A stretch of DNA of 64,000 bases from an uncultured Gammaproteobacteria bacterium (GTDB taxonomy: Bacteria > Pseudomonadota > Gammaproteobacteria > UBA6429 > Thiohalophilaceae), in the NCBI GenBank assembly GCA_913064945.1, contig CAJYAN010000010.1, positions 1 through 64,000 of the forward strand, read 5' to 3'. The notes below the pieces were generated by a model, which searched no databases, was not told the DNA's origin, and worked only from the letters and a program-made list of their open reading frames with translations. This document shows positions 52,147 through 64,000 of this stretch, in pieces. A program made the position numbers and the translations under genes. Numbering within the stretch: the first letter of the stretch is position 1; each line of letters opens with the position of its first letter.

Positions 52147-53189
52147 ACATACCATGCCTCATCAATGTTAGCGGGCGCGATGGGGGCGACGGCAACGGGT
52201 TTGCTTTGGCCATCGGGATAATTGATTTCCATCACCACCGACTCCGCCGTACGCCCCTGTCCAAACCGGGCGGCGATGGAAGCCGCCAGCAGCAGATCCT
52301 CATCACTGACATCGCCATCAATCAAAACCAGTGGTCCGCTGTGGCTACTGCAAAACAGGGAAATAAACTCCTTGCGATAGCCTTCCATGAATTTATTCTC
52401 ACCCTCTTCGCGGCCGATAATCATTTTAAAATTATCACGCGGGCGAATGTGGCGGCCAACTTTTAATAACATAATGTCATCCAGCTCATAATCACGACTG
52501 GAGTGGTGCTGCCACATATCGACAAGCTTGTCGGAATAATTTTTATCGGTTAAAAAGCAGCAACCACCGGCGGGCTGGGCATACTCCTCAAAACCAAATT
52601 CCGCCGCCAGGGCCATTTGCGGTTTGCGCGATCGACCACTAAAACCATATAGGCCTTCGCGCTTCACCCAGCCCTCGCGTTCGGGTAGCGTTGCAGGCAA
52701 ATTCTGTGCACACAGTGGGCGCAACAGGCGGTCCCCTGCGCCTGAATCACGCGCCACCACCGGCATGGTATCCTTGCGCTGCGACATAGGGCGCTGACCG
52801 ATGACTTCACCGGTAATAATAAAATCGAACTCATGCTCTTCAAGCCACTGTAGTGCCTTACTGACCATAAAGGTTTTGCAATCAAGACAGGGGTTAAGAT
52901 TTGCGCCATAACCGTGTTTGGGATTGATTAAAACATCTTTATATTCATCAATGACATCGATGATATGCAGCTTGATTCCCAGCTGCTCCGCCACCCATAG
53001 GGCATTATTTCTCTTCGGCTTATCCTGATCGCGCTTGCGGATCGCATGGGTGTGGCCTTCAACACAAAAGCCGGTAAAAAAATTGATGCCCTCGACATGA
53101 ATACCCTGTTCCATCACCACCTTGGTAGCGAGCAGGGAATCGAGTCCGCCGGAGATTAGCGAGACGGCTTTGTGTTTTTGATTTGGCAT
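52143..53189 (-). CDS. PP-loop ATP-dependent thiolation-type enzyme (MnmA/ThiI-like)
   Basis: The 348-residue protein opens with a PP-loop ATP-pyrophosphatase site SGGLDS (residues 13-18), so it adenylates a substrate. Later Cys motifs are CLDC (101-104) and GGCC (208-211), either of which could carry persulfide. It resembles the group often annotated as tRNA 2-thiouridylase-like but is distinct from canonical MnmA in length and C-terminus, so the true substrate is open. Overlap with a TusA-like gene supports a sulfur-transfer role. Confidence 0.78.
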   Translation of the reverse strand: MPNQKHKAVSLISGGLDSLLATKVVMEQGIHVEGINFFTGFCVEGHTHAIRKRDQDKPKRNNALWVAEQLGIKLHIIDVIDEYKDVLINPKHGYGANLNPCLDCKTFMVSKALQWLEEHEFDFIITGEVIGQRPMSQRKDTMPVVARDSGAGDRLLRPLCAQNLPATLPEREGWVKREGLYGFSGRSRKPQMALAAEFGFEEYAQPAGGCCFLTDKNYSDKLVDMWQHHSSRDYELDDIMLLKVGRHIRPRDNFKMIIGREEGENKFMEGYRKEFISLFCSSHSGPLVLIDGDVSDEDLLLAASIAARFGQGRTAESVVMEINYPDGQSKPVAVAPIAPANIDEAWYV

Positions 53190-53259
53190 GATGGTTTTTA
53201 AGCGGTGCTTGAAGATAAACAGCCCCGATCATACCAGATGCCAGAACGATTGGTTGCCC

Positions 53260-53838
53260 TCAGTGTGCAGGACCGCCTTTTTTTGTCATGATGATACTGG
53301 CATCAGTGTACTTCGACAGGGTTTTTCGCGCCTGCTGACTCCCCGTATCCTGCCACAGCTCCATCGCCTGAATTGGTGAGAGTCCCATTGCCTGCTGTGG
53401 ATTGATTTGCTGGATGGCCTGCAGTGTATCCATAATAACCACAAACTCTTGTGCTAAATGGCCAAACAGCCGGGCCAGGGCGGTTACTGACTGGTTGGCA
53501 AGGTGATGATAGGCGCTACGTCCCAGTTGCACATAGTAGCTAATCTTTACCAGGCGTTTCTCAGCACGTTTTGGGAAAAAGCCAGCATGAAGTAGACATA
53601 TATCCCCTACATCGCGCATTTGTTCCTGCTGTACCTGGCCACTGGCCTGCATGCCCTGCAGGTAATCCAGTGCCAGGATACGGTCGGCAATTTCAGGGCG
53701 GGTCGAGAACCGCATAAGCAGAAAAACCAGATAGCTTTCCAGATCTTCATCAAGGTGGATACCCATACCCGCTTCGGCCTCTGTCACCAGGCTATGCCAT
53801 TGTGCCGTGCCTGTCTCCGGTTGAATTGCTGAACTCAT
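53260..53838 (-). CDS. Conserved-type protein of unknown function
   Basis: The protein of about 192 residues has no signal peptide or membrane helix. It is predicted all-helical, with GMGIHLDEDLESYLVFLLMRF near 25-45 and a central AEKRLVKISYYVQLGRSAYHHLA segment. GGAGG lies before the ATG at 53838, which is preferred over the GTG at 53844. I do not recognise the family. It is divergent from glyQ, with 200 bases between them holding a TATAAT (53946-53951) likely to serve glyQ. Confidence 0.7.
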   Translation of the reverse strand: MSSAIQPETGTAQWHSLVTEAEAGMGIHLDEDLESYLVFLLMRFSTRPEIADRILALDYLQGMQASGQVQQEQMRDVGDICLLHAGFFPKRAEKRLVKISYYVQLGRSAYHHLANQSVTALARLFGHLAQEFVVIMDTLQAIQQINPQQAMGLSPIQAMELWQDTGSQQARKTLSKYTDASIIMTKKGGPAH

Positions 53839-54039
53839 GCTCACCTCCGGTTTTTATCACTCACCTGTTTAAATACATCGACGTAAATGTGGTTTGACTT
53901 GAACTTGATGGCTGGATCAATGCATATTTCAGACCATGACTCCTATATAATACAAGGCTGCATTGAACAGGGCATCTAAAGTGATGTCATACTTTGTACC
54001 GCTACTATATTTAACTACTTGAAATAATAGGAAAAATCA

Positions 54040-54966
54040 TTGAGCGCCAGCATAAATACGCCACCGGCGACCTTCCAGGACCTTATTCTGTCTCTACAAC
54101 ACTACTGGGCGGATCAGGGCTGCATTATCACCCAGCCCTACGATATGGAAATGGGTGCCGGCACCTTCCATCCGGCGACGTTCCTGCGCGCTATCGGCCC
54201 CGAGCCCTGGAGTGCCGCCTATGTGCAGCCATCTCGCCGACCTACGGACGGCCGCTATGGGGAGAATCCCAATCGTCTACAGCACTATTATCAGTTTCAG
54301 GTGGTGATAAAGCCCTCGCCACTGAATATTCAGGAACTGTATTTGAATTCCCTGCGTATGCTGGGTCTCGACCCGCTGGTGCATGATATTCGCTTTGTCG
54401 AAGATAACTGGGAATCTCCCACTCTTGGCGCATGGGGTCTGGGCTGGGAGATCTGGCTCAACGGTATGGAGGTCACGCAGTTTACCTATTTCCAACAAGT
54501 CGGTGGCCTGGACTGTAGACCCGTTACCGGTGAAATTACCTATGGCCTGGAACGTATCGCCATGTATCTGCAGGGCGTCGAAAGCGTGTTTGACCTGGTC
54601 TGGACCGACGGGCCCCTGGGCAAGGTTACCTATGGTGATGTCTTTCACCAAAATGAGGTAGAGCAGTCCACCTATAATTTTGAACATGCCAACGTCGAGG
54701 CGCTTTTTAAACAGTTCGACCAATGTGAATCAGAGAGCCAGCAGCTGATCGAGGCAAGCTTGCCGCTTCCCGCCTATGAGCAGATGCTCAGGGCCTCACA
54801 TACCTTTAACCTACTCGACGCCCGTCATGCCATTTCCGTCACGGAGCGGCAGCGTTATATCTTACGGGTACGACAATTATCCCGTGCCGTCGCCGAGGCC
54901 TATTATGCCAGCCGTGAACAGCTCGGTTTCCCGATGTGTCAATCCGTGACAGGGGGTGACAAATGA
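54040..54966 (+). CDS. glyQ: Glycyl-tRNA synthetase alpha subunit
   Basis: The 308-residue class II synthetase subunit carries the adenylation core: motif 1 region [18 protein letters not shown], then [20 protein letters not shown] and [13 protein letters not shown]. It makes glycyl-adenylate with GlyS as tetramer partner. No ATG fits. The TTG at 54040 has AGGAAA upstream and gives the family N-terminus. It overlaps glyS by 4 bases (ATGA). Confidence 0.96.
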   Translation: MSASINTPPATFQDLILSLQHYWADQGCIITQPYDMEMGAGTFHPATFLRAIGPEPWSAAYVQPSRRPTDGRYGENPNRLQHYYQFQVVIKPSPLNIQELYLNSLRMLGLDPLVHDIRFVEDNWESPTLGAWGLGWEIWLNGMEVTQFTYFQQVGGLDCRPVTGEITYGLERIAMYLQGVESVFDLVWTDGPLGKVTYGDVFHQNEVEQSTYNFEHANVEALFKQFDQCESESQQLIEASLPLPAYEQMLRASHTFNLLDARHAISVTERQRYILRVRQLSRAVAEAYYASREQLGFPMCQSVTGGDK

Positions 54967-57035
54967 ACCACCGTGATTTACTCATCGAGATTGGTACAGA
55001 AGAATTACCGCCCAAGGCACTCAACAAACTTAGTACAGCCTTTGAGCGTGGGGTTATCGACGGCCTGAAAAAAGCAGACCTATCTTTGCAGGACGTTCAG
55101 GCCTATGCCTCGCCACGACACCTGGCCTTGTTGATACGCGGTCTACAAACTCAGCAGGTGGATAGAAAAATTGAGCGTCGTGGCCCTGCACTACAGGCGG
55201 CCTTTGACGCCGAGGGCAATGCAACTAAAGCCGCCCAGGGATTTGCCCGCTCCTGCGGTGTCGATGTTAGTGATCTAACACAACTCGATACGGATAAGGG
55301 TAGCTGGCTGGTCTTTCATATCGAAGAAAAGGGCAGACCCGCGTCCGACTTGATCCCGGATATCGTACAGCAGGCACTGGACAAATTACCGATCCCCAAA
55401 CGCATGCGCTGGGGTAAACTCGATACACAATTTGTCCGCCCTGTGCACTGGGCCGTACTGTTATTTGGCGATGACGTTATTGAGGCTGAAATACTAAGCG
55501 TCAAGACCGGGCGCATTACCTATGGTCATCGCTTTCACCATCCGCAAGCTATCACCATCGCCAGGCCTGATGAATATGAAATGCTACTTGAATCTGAAGG
55601 TAAGGTGATCGTAAATTTTGCTCGCCGCCAACAGGCTGTCCGTGGCCAGATCGAAGAGGCCGCTATGAGCAAAAATGCCACTGCGGTAATCAATGATGAC
55701 CTACTAGAAGAAGTAACCTCAATGGTTGAATGGCCAAGCGCCGTCATCGGTAACTTTGAACAACGCTTTCTCGATGTTCCTCAGGAGGCCTTGATCTCAA
55801 CCATGAGCACTAACCAGAAGTATTTTCATCTTATCGACAGCAGAGGTAAATTACTGCCTCACTTTATTACGATTTGTAATATTGAGAGTAGAGATATTGA
55901 CAGGGTCCGTGAAGGTAACGAGCGCGTCATTCGACCACGCTTTGCCGATGCAGAATTTTTCTGGAACCAGGACCGTAAGCAACCGCTGGCACGCCGCGTC
56001 GATAAGCTGGCTAATATTATCTTTCAAAACCAGCTTGGCACACTACTGGACAAAACTCGTCGCGTAGCCAGGCTCGCCGAACATATCGCCAGCCTACTGG
56101 GTGGTGACAAGTTACTGGCACTTCGTGCCGCCGAGCTCTGCAAGTGTGACTTGATGACAGATATGGTCTTCGAGTTCACCGAGTTGCAGGGTATTATGGG
56201 GCGCTATTATGCAACACATGATGGCGAACCTGCCGAGGTCGCTCAGGCGTTAGATGATTATTACAAACCCCGTTTTGCTGGCGATAATCTGCCTGACACT
56301 ATTACTAGTCAGTCTCTCGCAATTGCTGATCGGCTTGATACCCTGGTCGGTATTTTCGCTATTGGCCAGACTCCTACCGGAGATAAGGACCCCTTTGCGC
56401 TGCGTCGCGCGGCCCTTGGTGTCCTGCGTATCATTATCGAACAAAAACTTGACCTGGATCTACATGCCTTAATTAGTGAGGCCGCTGGTTATCACGACAA
56501 ATCAATTAAGGCTACTGACGCCATTTCCGCTGTATTTGCATTTATGCTCGATCGCCTAAATGCATATTATAAGGATCAGGGTATCCGTCATGATGTTAGT
56601 GATGCCGTCCTTTGTCTTCAGCCACGACGTCCACTGGATATCGACCAACGTATGCATGCCGTTATGGATTTTTGCTCCTTGCCCGCGGCCAGTAGCCTGG
56701 CGGCGGCCAACAAGCGTATTGGTAATATCCTGAAAAAGGTCAGCGACAAAGTAAATGACAACGTCGCTACTGCTTTACTACAGGACACCGCTGAAAAGGC
56801 CCTCTACGTGCAGCTCACCACACTTGATACCACCGTACAGAAACATATAAATCGCCGCGACTATCAGGCGGCATTAACCGAACTCGCCAATTTGCGGGAA
56901 AATGTTGACCTGTTCTTCGATGAGGTCATGGTAATGGCTGATGATGAGAAAATTAAACATAACCGTATCGCCATACTGCATCGTCTTCATGCCCTGTTTC
57001 TGCAAGTCGCCGATATCTCGCGGTTACAGGCATAA
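54963..57035 (+). CDS. glyS: Glycyl-tRNA synthetase beta subunit
   Basis: The 690-residue subunit recognises tRNA-Gly. It starts [20 protein letters not shown], has the HD-like segment in the middle, and ends with the anticodon-binding helical domain ([20 protein letters not shown]). Length is normal. It is the partner of GlyQ, translationally coupled to it, and followed closely by a MazG-like gene. Confidence 0.96.
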   Translation: MNHRDLLIEIGTEELPPKALNKLSTAFERGVIDGLKKADLSLQDVQAYASPRHLALLIRGLQTQQVDRKIERRGPALQAAFDAEGNATKAAQGFARSCGVDVSDLTQLDTDKGSWLVFHIEEKGRPASDLIPDIVQQALDKLPIPKRMRWGKLDTQFVRPVHWAVLLFGDDVIEAEILSVKTGRITYGHRFHHPQAITIARPDEYEMLLESEGKVIVNFARRQQAVRGQIEEAAMSKNATAVINDDLLEEVTSMVEWPSAVIGNFEQRFLDVPQEALISTMSTNQKYFHLIDSRGKLLPHFITICNIESRDIDRVREGNERVIRPRFADAEFFWNQDRKQPLARRVDKLANIIFQNQLGTLLDKTRRVARLAEHIASLLGGDKLLALRAAELCKCDLMTDMVFEFTELQGIMGRYYATHDGEPAEVAQALDDYYKPRFAGDNLPDTITSQSLAIADRLDTLVGIFAIGQTPTGDKDPFALRRAALGVLRIIIEQKLDLDLHALISEAAGYHDKSIKATDAISAVFAFMLDRLNAYYKDQGIRHDVSDAVLCLQPRRPLDIDQRMHAVMDFCSLPAASSLAAANKRIGNILKKVSDKVNDNVATALLQDTAEKALYVQLTTLDTTVQKHINRRDYQAALTELANLRENVDLFFDEVMVMADDEKIKHNRIAILHRLHALFLQVADISRLQA

Positions 57036-57040
57036 CGATA

Positions 57041-57382
57041 ATGGATGATTCTTACACCGCCATGTTGGCTGCCGTCCAGGCCTTTCATGACAAACATGAT
57101 TTTAAAAACACCGGTGGCGAAGACTTAATCTATCGGCTTGCCCTGATGACAGAAGAACTGGGTGAGATTGCCGAGGCGGTGACCAAAGGACGCGATAAAC
57201 AAGCCCTGGCTGAAGAGGTCGCTGATCTTTTTATACTCCTGATTGGTACCGCCATTGCTGCCGATTTTGATTTGCAACGGGCATTCTGGAACAAAATGGA
57301 AAAAATTATGCAGCGTAAAGCCAAAATGGTTAACGGTAGGATCAGAGTCTCCGACTTTAAAGATAAGAATAGTAATGAATAA
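57041..57382 (+). CDS. MazG-like nucleotide pyrophosphohydrolase
   Basis: The 113-residue all-alpha NTP pyrophosphatase has the metal-binding EELGEIAEAV (near 30, EExxE) and EEVADLFILLIG (near 58, ExxD) motifs. It should hydrolyse a nucleoside triphosphate to the monophosphate, for house-cleaning or signalling; the specific nucleotide is unknown. It lies 5 bases after glyS, between genes that are closer together in Pseudomonas. Confidence 0.85.
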   Translation: MDDSYTAMLAAVQAFHDKHDFKNTGGEDLIYRLALMTEELGEIAEAVTKGRDKQALAEEVADLFILLIGTAIAADFDLQRAFWNKMEKIMQRKAKMVNGRIRVSDFKDKNSNE

Positions 57383-57454
57383 AATAACCGGTCCATTGAG
57401 CCTGTTATCTTTCTCTACTCGAGCCCCGAACCTCGATACTCGGCCCTGATAACC

Positions 57455-57997
57455 ATGAAATTAATCATACTCGACAGAGACGGTGTTATAAACGAAGACT
57501 CCGATCACTTCATCAAATCAACGGAAGAGTTTATACCGATTGAAGGTAGCCTGGAGGCCATCGCGCGCCTCAATCAATCCGGCTACAGTGTCGTTATTGC
57601 GACCAATCAGTCTGGTATTGCACGCGGTTATTTTGACCTGAATACGCTCAATAGCATTCATGAAAAACTTCGCCGATTGCTGGCGCCCTTTGGTGGTCAT
57701 ATCGACGCCATCTTTTTCTGTCCACATGGCCCGGAGGATCACTGTTTGTGTCGTAAACCTGATATTGGTCTTTTTGATGAAATCAAACAACGATTTGGCA
57801 TCGAACTCTACGATGTCTTTGCCATCGGTGATAGTCTACGCGACCTGCAGGCGGCGCAGCGCGCAGGTGCCAGCCCGATACTGGTCAGAACCGGCAAGGG
57901 CGAACGAACCCTGGCGAACGGTAGCGGTATCGAAGACATCCCCGTTTTCAATAATCTTGCCAGCTTTGTTGATGAGCTCCTTATCCACGAGATATAA
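57455..57997 (+). CDS. gmhB: D-glycero-beta-D-manno-heptose 1,7-bisphosphate 7-phosphatase
   Basis: The 180-residue HAD phosphatase has the nucleophile motif LDRDGVINED (Asp 7 and 9), motif II ATNQSGIARG, a zinc-binding loop with CPHGPEDHCLC, and the final GDSLRDLQAA. It removes the C7 phosphate in ADP-heptose synthesis for the lipopolysaccharide core. It is followed after 2 bases by an acyltransferase, the same pair as next to gyrB in Pseudomonas. Confidence 0.93.
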   Translation: MKLIILDRDGVINEDSDHFIKSTEEFIPIEGSLEAIARLNQSGYSVVIATNQSGIARGYFDLNTLNSIHEKLRRLLAPFGGHIDAIFFCPHGPEDHCLCRKPDIGLFDEIKQRFGIELYDVFAIGDSLRDLQAAQRAGASPILVRTGKGERTLANGSGIEDIPVFNNLASFVDELLIHEI

Positions 57998-57999
57998 AA

Positions 58000-58740
58000 A
58001 TGCAGTATCTAGCCTCACTTATATTTAGTCTTTGCATGATTGTGTTAACCATTATCTTTTCACTTATCGGTATTATTCTTTTTCCCATTCCACCGACTCT
58101 CCACTACCAGGTAATGCGCCAATATGCGATTTTGAATATCTATATTCTGAAATACCTCTGTCGCATTCACTATCAGGTTGACGGCCTGGACAATATTCCC
58201 GCCAAGACATGTATCATTTTTAGCAAACACCAGTCCACCTGGGAGACCATGGCCCTACAGGTTTTTTTCCCGGCTCACTCCTTTATCGTCAAACGTGAAT
58301 TACTCTGGGTCCCTTTTTTCGGTTGGGGACTTGCCTCGATGCGGCCAGTGGCGATTAATCGTGGCAGTGGCCGCAAGGCGATTGCACAGCTTCTGAGCAA
58401 AGGTAAAAAGCTTCTCCAAACTGGACGCTGGCTGGTCATATTCCCGGAGGGAACCCGCGTGCGCCCCGGTCAACATAAGCGCTATAAAATTGGCGGAGCC
58501 CTGTTAGCCGCCGAGACAGGTGTCCCGATTATTCCGGTCGCGCATAATGCTGGACAATTCTGGCCCAAACGTGGTTTTTTAAAGCGTCCGGGTACGGTCA
58601 GAGTGGTCATTGGGCCCCTCATTCCCACCCATGGTCGCAAGGCCGAGGATATCCTTGCCGAGGCCGAGACCTGGATTGAAACGACCATGACAAACATTCA
58701 CACCGCTGTACGTCCTTCCGCTTCAGACCAGGGTGATTAA
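58000..58740 (+). CDS. plsC: 1-acyl-sn-glycerol-3-phosphate acyltransferase (PlsC family)
   Basis: The 246-residue membrane acyltransferase has an N-terminal helix (about 7-32) and the catalytic HX4E motif KHQSTWE (near 76) in place of the commoner HX4D, a variant found in this subfamily. FPEGTRVRPG (near 151) binds the glycerol phosphate. It makes phosphatidic acid in membrane lipid synthesis. It is coupled to gmhB and followed by a clear terminator. Confidence 0.9.
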   Translation: MQYLASLIFSLCMIVLTIIFSLIGIILFPIPPTLHYQVMRQYAILNIYILKYLCRIHYQVDGLDNIPAKTCIIFSKHQSTWETMALQVFFPAHSFIVKRELLWVPFFGWGLASMRPVAINRGSGRKAIAQLLSKGKKLLQTGRWLVIFPEGTRVRPGQHKRYKIGGALLAAETGVPIIPVAHNAGQFWPKRGFLKRPGTVRVVIGPLIPTHGRKAEDILAEAETWIETTMTNIHTAVRPSASDQGD

Positions 58741-58792
58741 CTCAGTAGCAATAGGTTAAAATATCCGTAAATAATGATATACTAATATAATT

Positions 58793-58819
58793 AGGCCCTA
58801 ATCATCTGGGGCCTTTTTT
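58793..58819 (+). terminator. Terminator after plsC
   Basis: AGGCCC pairs with GGGCCT around a ten-base loop and is followed by a run of Ts on the plus strand. It closes the glyQ-plsC operon and separates it from fbp. Confidence 0.85.
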
Positions 58820-58880
58820 ATCGCCATCGGAAATGCCCGGCGATACAATTACGTCTAATTTGAAGAGGTTTCTGGTCATT

Positions 58881-59915
58881 ATGCAAAACGGAAGAACAAC
58901 GATTACCCAATTCATTATTGAGGAGCAACGCCACATCCAGGGTGCCACTGGTGATTTCACCTCTCTGCTTAATGATGTCGTTACCGCCTGTAAGGTGATT
59001 TCAAACATGGTCAATCATGGCGCCCTCGTGGGTGTCCTCGGTGCGGCGGGCACCGAAAATGTTCAGGGTGAAGACCAGAAAAAACTGGACGTCATTTCTA
59101 ACGACGTTTTCCTTCAATCCAATGAATGGGCCGGACACTTAGCGGCCATGGCCTCTGAGGAAATGGAGGATATTTATCATATTCCTTCTCAGTACCCGAA
59201 AGGCAAGTACTTACTTACTTTTGACCCGCTCGATGGTTCTTCCAATATTGATGTCAATGTCTCTGTCGGCACCATATTTTCAATTCTACGCTGCAAGGGT
59301 GATTGCCAGAATCCCACCGCCGACGATTTTCTCCAGCCCGGCACCGAGCAGGTCTGCGCCGGTTATGCCTTGTACGGTCCTTCGTCGATGATGGTGCTTA
59401 CCACAGGCAACGGCGTCAATGGCTTTACGCTTGATCAGAACATTGGTGAATTTGTCCTGACCCACCCGGATATGACCATCCCCACAGAGACACGTGAATT
59501 TGCCATCAATGCCTCTAATGGCCGTTTCTGGGAGGCCCCTGTGAAGCGTTATGTTGACGAGTGCTTACAGGGTGACACCGGTTCTCGTGACAATGATTTC
59601 AATATGCGCTGGATCGCCTCGATGGTTGCCGAAGTCCACCGTATTCTGACCCGTGGTGGTATTTTCATGTATCCCATTGATGAAAAAATGAAATCTAAGG
59701 GCCTGCAGGGAAAACTTCGTCTCATGTACGAGGCCAACCCCATGTCTTTTATTGTGGAGCAGGCCGGCGGTATGAGTTCAACCGGGCGCGAGCGAATAAT
59801 GGAAATTGCACCCTCGGAATTACATCAGCGTGTGCCGGTAATACTCGGATCAAAGACAGAGGTGGAGCGTGTAGTCGCGTATCATAAAGAACACGACACT
59901 GACGCCGCCGCCTAA
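58881..59915 (+). CDS. fbp: Class I fructose-1,6-bisphosphatase
   Basis: The 344-residue phosphatase of gluconeogenesis or the Calvin cycle has the metal-binding [12 protein letters not shown] motif (near 115) and the end domain with [10 protein letters not shown]. Metal ligands Glu and Asp are all in place. The ATG at 58881 gives the family start; an in-frame ATG at 58833 would add 16 residues unlike other members. It stands between plsC and gyrB, where Pseudomonas has no fbp. Confidence 0.95.
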   Translation: MQNGRTTITQFIIEEQRHIQGATGDFTSLLNDVVTACKVISNMVNHGALVGVLGAAGTENVQGEDQKKLDVISNDVFLQSNEWAGHLAAMASEEMEDIYHIPSQYPKGKYLLTFDPLDGSSNIDVNVSVGTIFSILRCKGDCQNPTADDFLQPGTEQVCAGYALYGPSSMMVLTTGNGVNGFTLDQNIGEFVLTHPDMTIPTETREFAINASNGRFWEAPVKRYVDECLQGDTGSRDNDFNMRWIASMVAEVHRILTRGGIFMYPIDEKMKSKGLQGKLRLMYEANPMSFIVEQAGGMSSTGRERIMEIAPSELHQRVPVILGSKTEVERVVAYHKEHDTDAAA

Positions 59916-59941
59916 ATGTAGGGTTCGTTTGTAACCAGGAA

Positions 59942-59965
59942 AAGCCCGCTCAATGCGGGTTTTTT

Positions 59966-59967
<2 letters not shown>
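59942..59967 (+). terminator. Terminator between fbp and gyrB
   Basis: CCCGC (59945-59949) pairs with GCGGG (59955-59959), followed by eight Ts on the plus strand. The T-run overlaps the gyrB stop codon. On the minus strand a shorter T-run follows, so it may also end gyrB transcripts. Confidence 0.85.
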
Positions 59968-63483
<3,516 letters not shown>

Positions 63484-63504
63484 AGATAACTACGCTGTTC
63501 GATG

Positions 63505-64000
63505 CTATAACCGCATCGGCATAACGACATATCGAGATTTAACATCACCGACACCACAAATTAGACAGCTGTGATTAGAATCGGTGAAATAGAGTTCCGC
63601 ATCTTCTGTCTTGACCGCATTGAGGGCATCCAGTAAATAGCTCACATTAAAACCGATTTCAAATTCCTCACCGTGATATTCAACCTCAATTTCCTCTTCC
63701 GCCTCTTCCTGTTCAGGGTTATGAACTGTAGCTCGGATGAGATTTTCACTAAAACTTATCCTCATGCCTCGATATTTCTCATTGGATAAAATTGAGGCAC
63801 GACTAAATGCCTGATGTAACAAAGCCCTCGAACAAATAATCCTGGTGCCATCAAGTCTGGGGATAACCTGTTGATAATCAGGGAACTTGCCGTCAATAAG
63901 CTTAGATATGAAGCTAACGTCTGGTAACTGTAGACGAACGTGATTAGAACTAAGCGTAACAATGACCGGTGTATCTGAATCATCAAGTAGTCGTACGATT
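63505..64000 (-). CDS. dnaN: DNA polymerase III beta sliding clamp (C-terminal part)
   Basis: The last 164 or so codons are present; the start lies beyond the window. The frame reads LQLPDVSFISKLIDGKFPDY then QQVIPRLDGTRIICSRALLH, and ends in CGVGDVKSRYVVMPMRL, the clamp C-terminus with the VMPMRL tail. The ring-shaped clamp tethers polymerase III to DNA. No frameshift is needed: the shorter open frame seen from 63822 is only the part after an internal TTG. Confidence 0.96.
   Translation of the reverse strand, partial: IVRLLDDSDTPVIVTLSSNHVRLQLPDVSFISKLIDGKFPDYQQVIPRLDGTRIICSRALLHQAFSRASILSNEKYRGMRISFSENLIRATVHNPEQEEAEEEIEVEYHGEEFEIGFNVSYLLDALNAVKTEDAELYFTDSNHSCLICGVGDVKSRYVVMPMRL

Noticed and set aside
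63762-63986. Separate small gene or frameshift within dnaN
   Set aside because: The true dnaN frame is open and family-like from 64000 to its stop at 63505; this is another frame of the same DNA.

Overview
The window is about 64 kb of a gammaproteobacterial chromosome, starting in a small mobile patch and ending beside the replication origin. The right end reads dnaN (partial), recF, gyrB on the minus strand, preceded by glyQ, glyS, gmhB and plsC on the plus strand. That is the origin-proximal order I know from Pseudomonas, so dnaA and oriC should lie just past base 64000. A second block (engB, cytochrome c5, cytochrome c4, dsbA, an endonuclease/exonuclease/phosphatase protein, a GGDEF protein) has the same order I recall for PA5492 to PA5487 of P. 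aeruginosa, with genes inserted in it. Gene content (MSHA pilus, NtrBC, cytochrome c maturation system II) fits a Chromatiales-like gammaproteobacterium, but I cannot name the species.

Layout. 1-1.8 kb: the end of an IS110-family element, an attC-like half site, a dihydrofolate-reductase-like cassette gene, a RAYT fragment and a RAYT transposase gene between inverted end repeats. 1.8-9.4 kb (minus): nine tightly packed genes of an aryl-polyene-type fatty acid/polyketide operon (ACP, two hotdog dehydratases, acyltransferase, LolA-like carrier, MMPL exporter, ketosynthase, chain-length factor, ketoreductase), without starter-unit genes. 9.5-21.4 kb (minus): diguanylate cyclase, a secreted PKD-repeat protein, EEP hydrolase, acetolactate synthase, DsbA, CcsB/ResB, cytochromes c4 and c5. 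21.5-27.4 kb: engB, a strong candidate regulatory sRNA convergent with it, trmL, a lipoprotein, an amidohydrolase, a PhnD-like protein overlapping a membrane diguanylate cyclase, and a class 1B dihydroorotate dehydrogenase.

27.4-48.9 kb holds an MSHA-type IV pilus system split into two convergent halves: mshE, mshG, pilins and mshCDOPQ on plus, and mshI to mshN on minus. The minus half sits inside the nitrogen cluster, between glnA and DUF4124-ntrB-ntrC. glnA carries a sigma-54 promoter with an NtrC box upstream. 50.7-53.8 kb: a CDF transporter, a TusA-like protein and a PP-loop thiolation-type enzyme in overlapping frames, then an unknown protein. 54-64 kb: glyQS, a MazG-like protein, gmhB, plsC, fbp, gyrB, recF, dnaN.

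Functionally the window links surface traits (aryl-polyene-like lipid, MSHA pilus) with c-di-GMP (two GGDEF proteins with inhibitory-site motifs, and an MshE with an MshEN-type domain) and with nitrogen control. The item I would look at first is the small RNA at about 22.24-22.35 kb, which resembles the Spot 42/ErsA/sX13 sRNAs in position, direction, size and C-rich loops.
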